Assembly: GCA_040221475.1 (NCBI GenBank)
Contig: JAVKEJ010000058.1
Span: 310,001-374,000 of the forward strand
Source of the DNA: WLXB01 sp040221475
Lineage (GTDB): Bacteria > Pseudomonadota > Alphaproteobacteria > Rhodospirillales > Rhodospirillaceae
Reading direction: 5' to 3'
DNA: 64,000 nt
Under the pieces are notes generated by a model, which did no database searches, had not been told where the DNA came from, and saw only the letters and a program-made list of their open reading frames with translations. Positions 33,271 through 41,639 of this stretch are shown one piece after another; positions within the stretch are counted from its first letter, which is position 1; each line of letters starts with the position of its first letter. A program made the translations under genes and the position numbers.

Positions 33271-33675
33271 ATGTCTGATATCCAAACCGTTCCGCCAGAC
33301 CCCCGCATGGTCAAAATGGTCTACTGGCTCTATTTGCTCAGTCTGTTTTTCGGCCCTCTCATGCTGGCGGGGTTGGCCATGGCCCATGATCAGAAACGCA
33401 ACAACGATCAGTGGATCAACAGCCACTACCGGTTTCAAATTCGCACCGGCTGGCTGAATATGCTGTTCGCTCTGGTCATCGCTTTTCCGGCTCTTGCTGT
33501 TCTGGGGGCGGCGGCCCTGGGTATGGCGACGCCCAGCGGTTTGGTCCTGACCCTGTGCGGTGCGGCCATCGGTGGTGTCTTTTTGTGGTGGATTATGCGC
33601 TGCGTCCGCGGGCTGAGGCTGGCGTTTCAGGAAAGCCCGATTCCCAATCCCAAAAGCTGGCTGTTCGGCGGCTAA
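33271..33675 (+). CDS. DUF4870-like small membrane protein
   Basis: 134 residues with three hydrophobic helices (about residues 17-38, 66-85 and 88-108). NNDQWINSHYRFQIRTGW between the first and second helices is the typical loop of DUF4870-like proteins. Function unknown. It probably shares a transcript with the rhomboid gene. Its TAA (33673-33675) overlaps the TAG of convergent xerC (33672-33674). Confidence 0.75.
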   Translation: MSDIQTVPPDPRMVKMVYWLYLLSLFFGPLMLAGLAMAHDQKRNNDQWINSHYRFQIRTGWLNMLFALVIAFPALAVLGAAALGMATPSGLVLTLCGAAIGGVFLWWIMRCVRGLRLAFQESPIPNPKSWLFGG

Positions 33676-34664
33676 GTGCTGTTGTCCCGTTCTTGGAGGC
33701 GCGCCCGGGGGTGTGCATCGTCATAGACTGAGCGCAACTTCTCTTCATCCACTGCGGTATAGCGTTGTGTTGTTGATAAAGAGGCATGCCCCAGTAGTTC
33801 CTGAATGGTGCGCAAGTCGCCTCCTTTTGCCAACAAATGTGTCGCGAAGCTGTGCCGAAAGGCATGAGGTGTGGCGCTGTCACTGAGGTCCAGCAGCGCC
33901 CGCACTTTGCGCACCTGGCGTTGCACCACGCCGGCGTTGAGCCGCCCCCCTCGGCTGCCGACAAACAGCGGGTCCTTGGCGGTAATGGCATGGGGGCAAC
34001 TCTCGCGGTACGCCGCAACCGCCTGGGCCACAATCGGCAGCACCGGCACAATGCGCTCCTTGCTGCCTTTGCCCATCACCCGCAAAGTGCCCTCGGTCGA
34101 TGTCGCAGCGTCCAGATTTCCACCGAGATCGCCGCCGTTCAGCCCCAGGGCTTCGCCGATGCGCAATCCACAGCCATACAGCAGCAACATGATCGCCATA
34201 TCCCGTTTGGCCAGCCACGGTTCATCTTGCAACTCTGCCGCCATTTTGACCGCCGCCAGAGCATCGTCAGGGGTGAGGGCTTTGGGAATACTGCTCGGCG
34301 TTTTGGGGGTGCGCACCGTATCAATCGCTGGGTTGTGCACCTTGCCGCTGCGATCCAGAAAGCGGAAAAAGTTGCGCAAGGTGCTCATGGATCGTGCAAG
34401 TGAGGTGCGCGCCAGACCCTCCGCGGCGCGCCGCGCCAGATAGCTGCGGAAGTCGGCCGTGGTCAGGCTCTGCAAGTCGTTCAGCGCGGGTTCGCCGCCG
34501 AGGTGATCGCGCAGAAATAAAAAAAACGTGGCCAGATCGCGGCGATAGGCATCTGTGGTGTGGGCGCTGGCCCGGCGTTCACTTTCCAGCCAACGGCCCC
34601 ATTCAGCGATGGCGTCCGTCACGTCCTGCGCGACGGCAAAATTGATCAGTCCTGAGCGGGCCAC
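33672..34664 (-). CDS. xerC: Tyrosine recombinase XerC
   Basis: 330 residues. N-terminal SAM-like core-binding domain (RRASAHTTDAYRRDLATFFLFL) and C-terminal catalytic domain with the first Arg in YGCGLRIGEALGL, Lys in MGKGSKERIVPV, HAFRHSFATHLL, the GH in LLGHASLSTTQRY and the nucleophile Tyr. With XerD it resolves chromosome dimers at dif. The gene overlaps DUF484 by 19 bases, the order DUF484-xerC being widespread in proteobacteria. Confidence 0.94.
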   Translation of the reverse strand: MARSGLINFAVAQDVTDAIAEWGRWLESERRASAHTTDAYRRDLATFFLFLRDHLGGEPALNDLQSLTTADFRSYLARRAAEGLARTSLARSMSTLRNFFRFLDRSGKVHNPAIDTVRTPKTPSSIPKALTPDDALAAVKMAAELQDEPWLAKRDMAIMLLLYGCGLRIGEALGLNGGDLGGNLDAATSTEGTLRVMGKGSKERIVPVLPIVAQAVAAYRESCPHAITAKDPLFVGSRGGRLNAGVVQRQVRKVRALLDLSDSATPHAFRHSFATHLLAKGGDLRTIQELLGHASLSTTQRYTAVDEEKLRSVYDDAHPRARLQERDNST

Positions 34665-35371
34665 CAGCGCGCCACAGAGTACCGCACGACTTCAGAGAGG
34701 AAGCCGAGCAACTCCGTTCCTTGATCCTCTGAGAAATAACCTTCGTCCCGGCTGCCGACCGCAAACAGAGCCACCGGCATCGTCCCGCGTGGGGCAAGAC
34801 GCACCAGCGCATCAGACACCACCAGACCTTCCGCTTCGCCATACAACGCCGTGCCGCCGTCTGCTTTGGTGCGCAGGCGTGTGGGGGCGTCAGAGCCGAT
34901 CAGCATGTCGATGGTGCCCGGCGCTAAAATACGCAGGGCTGAGCTGGCCCCAGCGGGCAGCATGGATGTGTCGTTGGGGTCAACTTCGATGCCAACGGCG
35001 GCGGCGTCAACGCCCAGAAACAACGGAATATCTTCTGCCAGAAGGCGACTCAGATCGAGAAAGTTTTCCGCATTGAGCACCGCCAACGCACAGTCGTGGG
35101 TTTTTTCCAGAATCGACATGTTGGCGCGGGTTGTGGTGATGACGTGCTTGCTGGAGGCTTTCAGCTCGTCCACCTGATTGCGCAGGCGCTGCACCACAAA
35201 GCGCTGCATATCGACCACGGTTTCCGAATCGAACCGGCGGTCGGGCACCAATTCGGCCAGCAGTTTAGGATTATCCAACAGCAGCTTCGGATGCGCCCGC
35301 AGATAGGCGATCACGTCAGTCTCGCTGAGGCCCGACGTCTTATTTGCTTTGTCCGATGTGTTGTCGGCCAT
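34646..35371 (-). CDS. DUF484 family protein
   Basis: 241 residues. The N-terminal motif DVIAYLRAHPKLLLDNPKLLAEL and a helix MQRFVVQRLRNQVDELKASSK are typical of DUF484; the rest is GAF-like (EDIPLFLGVDAAAVGIE, GTMPVALFAVGSRDEGYFSEDQGTELLGFLSEVV). The biochemical role is unknown, but the gene regularly precedes xerC. It starts three bases after the fsa stop region (gap 35372-35374), so fsa, DUF484 and xerC look like one operon. Confidence 0.92.
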   Translation of the reverse strand: MADNTSDKANKTSGLSETDVIAYLRAHPKLLLDNPKLLAELVPDRRFDSETVVDMQRFVVQRLRNQVDELKASSKHVITTTRANMSILEKTHDCALAVLNAENFLDLSRLLAEDIPLFLGVDAAAVGIEVDPNDTSMLPAGASSALRILAPGTIDMLIGSDAPTRLRTKADGGTALYGEAEGLVVSDALVRLAPRGTMPVALFAVGSRDEGYFSEDQGTELLGFLSEVVRYSVARWWPAQD

Positions 35372-35374
35372 GTC

Positions 35375-36034
35375 TCAGGTGTCCAGAATCGACTGACCGG
35401 TTTTGGCCCAGTCATCCAGAAACGCTTTCAGGCCGATGTCGGTCAGCGGATGCTTGTACAACTGCCGTAAGGTTTTCGGCGGCATGGTCGCCACATGCGC
35501 TCCCATACGAGCGGCCTCTAAAATGTGCATGGGATGACGAATCGAAGCGACCAGGACTTCGGTTTTGAAATCGTAGTTGGCGTAAATATCGCAGATATCG
35601 TCGATCAAACTCATGCCATCGACGGCGATGTCGTCCAGGCGTCCGACGAAGGGTGAGATGAAAGTGGCGCCGGCTTTTGCGGCCAGCAGGGCCTGATTGG
35701 CCGAGAAGCATAAGGTGACGTTCACCATCACGCCGTCATCTGTCAGCGCTTTGCAGCATTTCAGGCCATCGGGGGTCAGCGGCACTTTGATCGTGACGTT
35801 GGCGGCGATTTTGCGCAGCACCGCCGCTTCTTTCATCATGGTGTCAAAATCGGTGGCGGTCACTTCGGCGCTCACCGGGCCATCGACCACCTCGCAGATT
35901 TCAGCAATCAAGCTGAGGAAGGATTTGCCAGATGCGGCAGCCAGTGAGGGGTTGGTGGTGACGCCATCCACCAGGCCGGTTGCGGCAAGATCTTTAATTT
36001 CGTCGGTATCAGCGGTGTCGATAAAAAATTTCAT
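35375..36034 (-). CDS. fsa: Fructose-6-phosphate aldolase / small transaldolase
   Basis: 219 residues from MKFFIDTADTDEIKDL, with CAGGAACC upstream. The family motifs are GVTTNPSL, the Schiff-base Lys83 in VTIKVPLT, NVTLCFSANQALLAAKAGATFISPFVGRLDD and ASIRHPMHI. Length is that of the TalC/Fsa subfamily rather than classical transaldolase. It acts in the non-oxidative pentose phosphate pathway or cleaves fructose 6-phosphate; sequence alone does not separate these. Divergent from priA with 63 bases between starts. Confidence 0.92.
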   Translation of the reverse strand: MKFFIDTADTDEIKDLAATGLVDGVTTNPSLAAASGKSFLSLIAEICEVVDGPVSAEVTATDFDTMMKEAAVLRKIAANVTIKVPLTPDGLKCCKALTDDGVMVNVTLCFSANQALLAAKAGATFISPFVGRLDDIAVDGMSLIDDICDIYANYDFKTEVLVASIRHPMHILEAARMGAHVATMPPKTLRQLYKHPLTDIGLKAFLDDWAKTGQSILDT

Positions 36035-36097
36035 AACGGTTCCTGAAGCGATCCCTCTGTCCTGATCAGAGGCGGGGTATGATATGACCAGGACACC

Positions 36098-38353
36098 ATG
36101 CAGCAATCAAGTACCCCATCTCAGACTCTTTTCACACCCAACTCTAAGTTGGCCTCTCAACCAGTGACGTTTGGTCCGGGCGCGCATGTGGCCGTGCTGT
36201 TGCCGTTGCCGGTTGAGGGGGCTTACGATTACCGGGTGCCAGAGGGGCTCACCCTGACGGCGGGCGATCTGGTTGAAGTGCCCTTGGGGCGGCGATTCGA
36301 TACCGGCGTGGTTTGGGGCCCCGGGGCGGGCGATCTCGATCCCGCCAAAATTAAAGAGCTTGTAAACCGTCTCGACCTGCCTCGTCTGCCTCAAGCGCTG
36401 ATGACGTTCATCGACTGGGTGGCCGATTATACCGTCCAGCCCAAGGGTGTGGTCCTGCGTATGTCTATGCGCGCGGCGCGGGGGTTAAAACCCGTGGCGC
36501 TCGAGACCGAGTATCGGTCAGTCCCAGCTCTGCCCGAAAAACTGCGTCTCACCGAGGCGCGTCAGAAGGTGCTGGATGTTGTCGCTAACTATCCCGTGCG
36601 CGGGGCGGCGTCTTTGGCCAAAAAAGCTGGGGTTAGCGCGTCGGTGGTCAATGGTTTGGCCGACGCTGGGGCGTTGACTGCCAAACAGGTGCCGCCAGCG
36701 CATATGTTTAAGGCGCCTGATCCCACACGGCCCGGTTTGGTCCTGGAACTGGATCAGCGCGCCGCCGCCACTGAATTGGCGGCCGCCGTGGGTCAGGGGT
36801 TTTCCGTGTCACTGCTCGAAGGGGTCACCGGCTCGGGCAAAACCGAAGTGTACTTCGAACCCATCGCCCTGGCGCTTAAAGCCAACACCCAGGTTCTGGT
36901 GTTGGTGCCGGAGATTGCGCTCACGACCCAATGGCTGGAGCGGTTTCGGGCGCGGTTTGGCGTTGATCCGGCGGTCTGGCACTCGGATGTGACAGGCAAA
37001 GTGCGTCGTGAAACCTGGCGGGCGGCTGGCAATGGCGAAGCCCGGGTGGTGGTCGGCGCGCGTTCGGCGCTGTTTTTGCCGTTTACGGATCTCGGTTTGA
37101 TCGTCGTCGATGAAGAGCACGATGCCGGGTTTAAACAGGAAGACGGTGTGATTTATCACGCCCGCGATATGGCGGTGGTGCGGGCGCGGGAAGGTCATAT
37201 TCCCATCGTGCTGGCCTCGGCGACACCGTCGCTGGAAACCCTGCTCAATGCCCAAGCGGGCCGCTACCGGCATGTCAAACTTGAGGCTCGTGTCGGCGGC
37301 GCGACACTGCCGGAGGTCACCCTCATCAATATGATTAAAGACCGGCCTGAAAAGGGCCCCTGGGGCCGCTCCTGGCTGGCCCCGCCGTTGGTGACGGCCA
37401 TTGATGAAACGCTGGCTGCGGGCGAGCAGGCGCTGTTGTTCCTCAATCGGCGCGGTTATGCGCCGCTCACCCTCTGCGGCACTTGCGGGCACCGGCTGCA
37501 TTGTCCCAGTTGCACCGCCTGGTTGGTTGAGCACCGTCTGGCCAAGCGGTTGCAATGTCATCACTGCGGCTTTGTGGCCCCTAAGCCTGAAACTTGTTCC
37601 CGTTGTGGCAAGGCCGACAGTTTTGTGCCCTGTGGCCCTGGCATTGAACGCGTCGCAGAGGAAGCCGCCGCCCGCTGGCCCGAGCACCGCGTGGTCGCCG
37701 TTGCCAGTGATACCCTTGAGCGCCCCTCAGCCATGGCGGCCCTGGTCGAGGCGGTCGAGCGCGGTCAGATTGATATTATCGTTGGCACGCAGGTGCTTGC
37801 CAAAGGACATCACTTTCCAGGTTTGACCCTGGTCGGTGTGGTCGATGCGGATCTCGGATTGTCCAGTTGGGATTTACGTGCCGGCGAGCGCACCCATCAG
37901 TTGTTGCATCAGGTCTCCGGCCGGGCGGGCCGGGCGCAAAAACCCGGGCGCGTGTTTCTGCAAACCCACGATCCCAAGCATCCGGTTTTGCAGGCTTTGA
38001 TCAGTGCGGATTCGGATCAATTCATGGAAACGGAAGCCGATGGTCGGCGGAGCCTTGGAATGCCGCCCTTTGGCCGGCTCGTGGCCCTTATTCTGTCCGG
38101 TATGAACGAGGACGCGGTGCGCCAGGCCGGTCGTGATCTGGCCCGCATGGCCCCAAAAACCTCCGGAGTGGAGATTCTTGGCCCCGCGCCAGCCTTTATG
38201 GCTTTGCTGCGGGGCCGTCATCGTCATCGATTCCTGATCAAAGGGCCGCGCAACCGGCTTTTACAGCCACTGATTCGGGCCTGGCTGGGGTCTGTGAAGC
38301 TGCCCTCATCGGTGCGCGTTCAGGTCGATGTGGACCCATATAGTTTCTATTAA
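36098..38353 (+). CDS. priA: Primosomal protein N' (replication restart helicase)
   Basis: 751 residues. N-terminal 3'-DNA-binding domain (VAVLLPLPVEGAYDYRVPEG), helicase with Walker A GVTGSGKTEVY at about residues 242-249, Walker B IVVDEEHD, and two zinc sites CGTCGHRLHCPSC and CHHCGFVAPKPETCSRCG, then motifs V/VI (GTQVLAKGHHFPGLTLVGVVDAD, QVSGRAGR). It reloads the replisome at stalled forks. The gene lies directly before the F1-ATPase operon, a common alphaproteobacterial order. Confidence 0.95.
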   Translation: MQQSSTPSQTLFTPNSKLASQPVTFGPGAHVAVLLPLPVEGAYDYRVPEGLTLTAGDLVEVPLGRRFDTGVVWGPGAGDLDPAKIKELVNRLDLPRLPQALMTFIDWVADYTVQPKGVVLRMSMRAARGLKPVALETEYRSVPALPEKLRLTEARQKVLDVVANYPVRGAASLAKKAGVSASVVNGLADAGALTAKQVPPAHMFKAPDPTRPGLVLELDQRAAATELAAAVGQGFSVSLLEGVTGSGKTEVYFEPIALALKANTQVLVLVPEIALTTQWLERFRARFGVDPAVWHSDVTGKVRRETWRAAGNGEARVVVGARSALFLPFTDLGLIVVDEEHDAGFKQEDGVIYHARDMAVVRAREGHIPIVLASATPSLETLLNAQAGRYRHVKLEARVGGATLPEVTLINMIKDRPEKGPWGRSWLAPPLVTAIDETLAAGEQALLFLNRRGYAPLTLCGTCGHRLHCPSCTAWLVEHRLAKRLQCHHCGFVAPKPETCSRCGKADSFVPCGPGIERVAEEAAARWPEHRVVAVASDTLERPSAMAALVEAVERGQIDIIVGTQVLAKGHHFPGLTLVGVVDADLGLSSWDLRAGERTHQLLHQVSGRAGRAQKPGRVFLQTHDPKHPVLQALISADSDQFMETEADGRRSLGMPPFGRLVALILSGMNEDAVRQAGRDLARMAPKTSGVEILGPAPAFMALLRGRHRHRFLIKGPRNRLLQPLIRAWLGSVKLPSSVRVQVDVDPYSFY

Positions 38354-38569
38354 TCCAGAGTCGCTGCGGGACTCTGTTGCAACGCACACCCCGTTATGAT
38401 ACCACCCCATTCGCGGTGGCCGAGGGGTCCGTTCTGGGTTCCAAGATCGCTAATAAAATCAATCGCTTAGTTCTCATTCAGGATGAGAAAACAGACGAGT
38501 CTTGGAGCGCTCTGAGACGCGGCTTAAATATAGGCTTGGGGCGAACTGTCGCCTTGAAGGGAAATTGGG
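38354..38569. other. Intergenic region upstream of the atp operon
   Basis: 216 bases between priA and atpH. A short open frame at 38377-38610 overlaps atpH out of frame and has no credible features. The operon promoter is presumably here, but I could not pick a -35/-10 pair with correct spacing. AAGGGAAATTGGG just before the atpH ATG supplies the ribosome site. Confidence 0.5.
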
Positions 38570-39130
38570 ATGGCATCGGACGGAGCAGTAGTTGGTGGTT
38601 TAGCCGCTAGATATGCCTCGGCCCTTTATGACCTTGCTGATGAGTCCGGCGCACTGGATCTGGTCGCGTCCGACCTCCAGGGTTTGCAGGCTGTTATTGA
38701 CGAAAACGGCGATTTCACCCGCTTTATCAAAAGCCCGGTGCTTAGCCGTGAAGACCAAACCAAAGGCATTGCCGCCATTTCAGCCAAAGCGGGCCTGTCT
38801 GACATTACCGCGAAATTTCTTGGCTTGATTGCGAACAATCGCCGTCTTTTCGCCCTGCCGGACATGATCCGTGCCTATCAATCTATTCTGGCGGCCCGCC
38901 GTGGTCTGGTTACTGCTGAAGTGACCTCTGCGACCGAGTTGTCTGATGGCCAAAGCCAATCTCTGGCGGACGCTCTCAAATCTGCGATCGGTACATCCGT
39001 CGCGGTTAGCACTAAAGTTGATCCAACCATTCTTGGGGGGCTGATTGTGCGTGTTGGGTCACGCATGGTCGACAGTTCACTCAAGTCCAAGCTGCAACGC
39101 CTGAAGCTATCAATGAAAGGGGTCGGATAA
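38570..39130 (+). CDS. atpH: ATP synthase F1 delta subunit
   Basis: 186 residues. The pattern GLAARYASALYDLADESGALDLV at the N-terminus and the C-terminal GGLIVRVGSRMVDSSLKSKLQRLK are characteristic of delta/OSCP. It joins the alpha3beta3 head to the peripheral stalk. First gene of atpHAGDC; its TAA is immediately followed by the atpA ATG. The F0 genes are not in the window, as expected for Alphaproteobacteria, where F0 and F1 operons are separate. Confidence 0.96.
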   Translation: MASDGAVVGGLAARYASALYDLADESGALDLVASDLQGLQAVIDENGDFTRFIKSPVLSREDQTKGIAAISAKAGLSDITAKFLGLIANNRRLFALPDMIRAYQSILAARRGLVTAEVTSATELSDGQSQSLADALKSAIGTSVAVSTKVDPTILGGLIVRVGSRMVDSSLKSKLQRLKLSMKGVG

Positions 39131-40663
39131 ATGGAAATCCGCGCCGCAGAAATTTCCGCAATTCTAAAAGAGCAGATCGCCAATTTTGGCACTGAAGCTG
39201 AATCCGCCGAAGTCGGTCAGGTTCTCTCCGTCGGTGACGGGATCGCCCGTGTTTACGGCCTCGATAATGTCCAGGCTGGCGAGATGGTCGAATTCCCGGG
39301 CGGCATTAAGGGGATGACCCTGAACCTTGAAACCGACAACGTCGGGATCGTGCTGTTCGGTGATGACAGTGGCATTAAAGAAGGAGACGTTGTTAAGCGG
39401 ACCGGGGACATCGTTGATGTGCCTGTTGGTCTGGGTCTTCTGGGTCGTGTGGTTGATGCGCTTGGCAATCCCATCGACGGCAAGGGCGATATCGACAGCT
39501 CTGAGCGCCGTCTCGCTGAGTTGAAAGCGCCGGGCATTATTCCGCGTCAGTCGGTCAACGAACCCGTGCAAACCGGCCTCAAAGCCATCGATTCCTTAAT
39601 CCCTGTTGGTCGCGGCCAGCGTGAGTTGATCATTGGTGACCGTCAGACCGGCAAGACCGCGGTTATTTTGGACACCATCATCAACCAGAAAAAAATCAAC
39701 GACGCCGCTAAAGACGACTCAGAAAAGCTTTACTGTGTCTATGTTGCTGTTGGTCAAAAGCGTTCGACCGTGGCCCAGGTTGTGAAGACCCTCGCCGACT
39801 ACGGCGCGCTTGAATACACCTGTATCGTTGCAGCCACCGCGTCCGATCCTGCGCCCATGCAGTTTCTTGCACCGTACTCCGGGTGCACCATCGGCGAATG
39901 GTTCCGCGACAACGGTAAGCACGCGGTTATCTTCTATGATGATTTGACCAAGCAAGCTGTGGCCTATCGTCAGATGTCCCTGTTGCTGCGTCGTCCGCCG
40001 GGCCGCGAAGCGTTCCCAGGGGATGTCTTCTACCTTCACTCCCGTTTGCTGGAACGTGCTGCCAAAATGAACGCCGACAACGGCTCTGGTTCCCTGACGG
40101 CTTTGCCGGTTGTGGAAACCCAAGCCAACGACGTGTCCGCCTACATTCCAACCAACGTGATTTCGATCACCGACGGTCAGATCTTCTTGGAAACAGAGTT
40201 GTTCTACCAAGGCATCCGCCCGGCTGTGAACGTTGGTCTGTCGGTGTCTCGTGTGGGGTCGGCGGCGCAAACCAAAGCGATGAAGTCCGTTTCCGGCGGC
40301 ATCAAGCTTGATTTGGCGCAGTATCGTGAAATGGCCGCGTTTGCCCAGTTCGCCTCTGACCTTGATCCAGCGACGCAGAAGTTGCTGGCGCGTGGTGTGC
40401 GTCTGACTGAACTGTTGAAGCAAGACCAATATGTGCCGATGCCGTTCGAAGAGCAGGTTGTGTCCATTTACTCTGGCACCAAGGGCTACCTTGACGCCAT
40501 TGAGGTGCGTGACGTGCAGCGTTTTGAAAAATCTCTTCTGGGGGCTGTGAAAGACAAGGCCCCGGAGATTCTGACCAGCATTCGGACTGAAAAAGCTGTC
40601 AGCAAAGACACCGAGGAAAAACTCAAGAGCTTCCTCGATGACTTCGCCAAGGCGTTTAGTTAA
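39131..40663 (+). CDS. atpA: ATP synthase F1 alpha subunit
   Basis: 510 residues, usual length. Walker A GDRQTGKTAV, Walker B-like KHAVIFYDDLTKQAVAYRQ, the DELSD-equivalent region, and the arginine finger in VGLSVSRVGSAAQTKAM. It forms the regulatory, non-catalytic nucleotide sites in the hexamer. Start abuts the atpH stop without any gap, consistent with translational coupling. Confidence 0.98.
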   Translation: MEIRAAEISAILKEQIANFGTEAESAEVGQVLSVGDGIARVYGLDNVQAGEMVEFPGGIKGMTLNLETDNVGIVLFGDDSGIKEGDVVKRTGDIVDVPVGLGLLGRVVDALGNPIDGKGDIDSSERRLAELKAPGIIPRQSVNEPVQTGLKAIDSLIPVGRGQRELIIGDRQTGKTAVILDTIINQKKINDAAKDDSEKLYCVYVAVGQKRSTVAQVVKTLADYGALEYTCIVAATASDPAPMQFLAPYSGCTIGEWFRDNGKHAVIFYDDLTKQAVAYRQMSLLLRRPPGREAFPGDVFYLHSRLLERAAKMNADNGSGSLTALPVVETQANDVSAYIPTNVISITDGQIFLETELFYQGIRPAVNVGLSVSRVGSAAQTKAMKSVSGGIKLDLAQYREMAAFAQFASDLDPATQKLLARGVRLTELLKQDQYVPMPFEEQVVSIYSGTKGYLDAIEVRDVQRFEKSLLGAVKDKAPEILTSIRTEKAVSKDTEEKLKSFLDDFAKAFS

Positions 40664-40701
40664 GCGCTGGGACTAGGATCGGATAGGGAAAGGCCCGCGT
40701 T

Positions 40702-41589
40702 ATGGCAAGCCTGAAGGACCTGAGGTTACGCATTACCTCGGTCCAATCGACCAAAAAGATTACGTCTGCGATGAAGATGGTCGCCGCGTCCAAGTTGCGC
40801 CGTGCGCAAGACGCTGCCGAGCAAGCTCGTCCTTACGCGCAACGTATGGAGAGTATGCTGGGCAATCTCGCCAGCGGGGCTGTCGGCCAGGCTGGTGCGC
40901 CACCTTTATTGGCGGGTACCGGAAAAGACGATTCACACCTCGTCATCGTGATGACCGCCAACCGGGGTCTCTGCGGCGGCTTCAACACCAACATTATCCG
41001 TAGCGCCCGTGCCCTCATTCGCGATTTGCTGGCGCATGGTAAGGCAGTCAAAATTTACACCGTTGGGACCAAAAGCCGCGACAACCTGAAGCGTGACTAC
41101 GCTGATCGCATGGTTGGTCACTTCGATGATTTTGGGCGCACGGTTTCATCCTTCTCTGAGGCGATGCATATTGCTCAGGGTGTGACGTCCATGTTCAACG
41201 CGGGTGACTTTGATGTCTGTACGTTGGTGTACGCCAACTTTGTCTCAGCGATGACGCAAGAAGTGACACGTCAGCAGGTCATTCCATTCCCGCTTCCTGA
41301 GCTTGCAGAGGGCGAAGAAAGCGCTGCAGATGGCGGTGGATACGAGTACGAACCGTCTGATACCGAAATTCTCACTGATCTTTTGCCACGCAATCTGGCG
41401 ATCCAGATTTTCCGGGCGCTCCTTGAAAACGGAGCTTCTGAGCAAGGTGCGCGGATGTCTGCCATGGACAGTGCGACCCGCAACGCCGGTGAGATGATCG
41501 ACAAGCTGAAGATGAAATACAACCGTACGCGCCAAGCGCAGATTACAACTGAACTGATTGAAATCATTTCTGGAGCTGAAGCCCTTTAG
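40702..41589 (+). CDS. atpG: ATP synthase F1 gamma subunit
   Basis: 295 residues: the N-terminal helix MASLKDLRLRITSVQSTKKITSAMKMVAASKLRRAQ and the C-terminal helix GARMSAMDSATRNAGEMIDKL form the rotating coiled coil, and VIVMTANRGLCGGFN is the conserved central strand. A 38-base gap separates it from atpA. Its TAG sits in the loop of a small perfect hairpin. Confidence 0.97.
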   Translation: MASLKDLRLRITSVQSTKKITSAMKMVAASKLRRAQDAAEQARPYAQRMESMLGNLASGAVGQAGAPPLLAGTGKDDSHLVIVMTANRGLCGGFNTNIIRSARALIRDLLAHGKAVKIYTVGTKSRDNLKRDYADRMVGHFDDFGRTVSSFSEAMHIAQGVTSMFNAGDFDVCTLVYANFVSAMTQEVTRQQVIPFPLPELAEGEESAADGGGYEYEPSDTEILTDLLPRNLAIQIFRALLENGASEQGARMSAMDSATRNAGEMIDKLKMKYNRTRQAQITTELIEIISGAEAL

Positions 41590-41595
41590 GGCTTC
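41578..41595 (+). promoter_or_regulatory. Hairpin with the atpG stop codon in its loop
   Basis: GAAGCCC (41578-41584), loop TTTA, GGGCTTC (41589-41595): a perfect seven-base stem. The TAG stop (41587-41589) straddles loop and right arm. No T-run follows, so it is not an intrinsic terminator. It could stabilise mRNA ends or influence atpD translation 44 bases later, but ribosomes reaching the stop would open it. Confidence 0.5.
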
Positions 41596-41639
41596 CAGAA
41601 TTTTAAAACCGAACGAAAGCGTTCGAGAGGAGCGAGCCA

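Noticed and set aside
32193..33314. Long minus-strand open frame (373 codons) opposite the rhomboid gene
   Set aside because: It is antisense to a clear rhomboid protease, its translation is His/Gln/Arg-rich low-complexity sequence with no family pattern, and it starts inside the next gene. High GC leaves such frames open by chance.
38377..38610. Possible small gene (77 codons) between priA and atpH
   Set aside because: It overlaps the atpH start out of frame, lacks a ribosome site and has no recognisable features; the region is more likely promoter and leader.
41578..41595. Intrinsic terminator inside the atp operon
   Set aside because: The stem is short and no T-run follows; the operon clearly continues into atpD and atpC.
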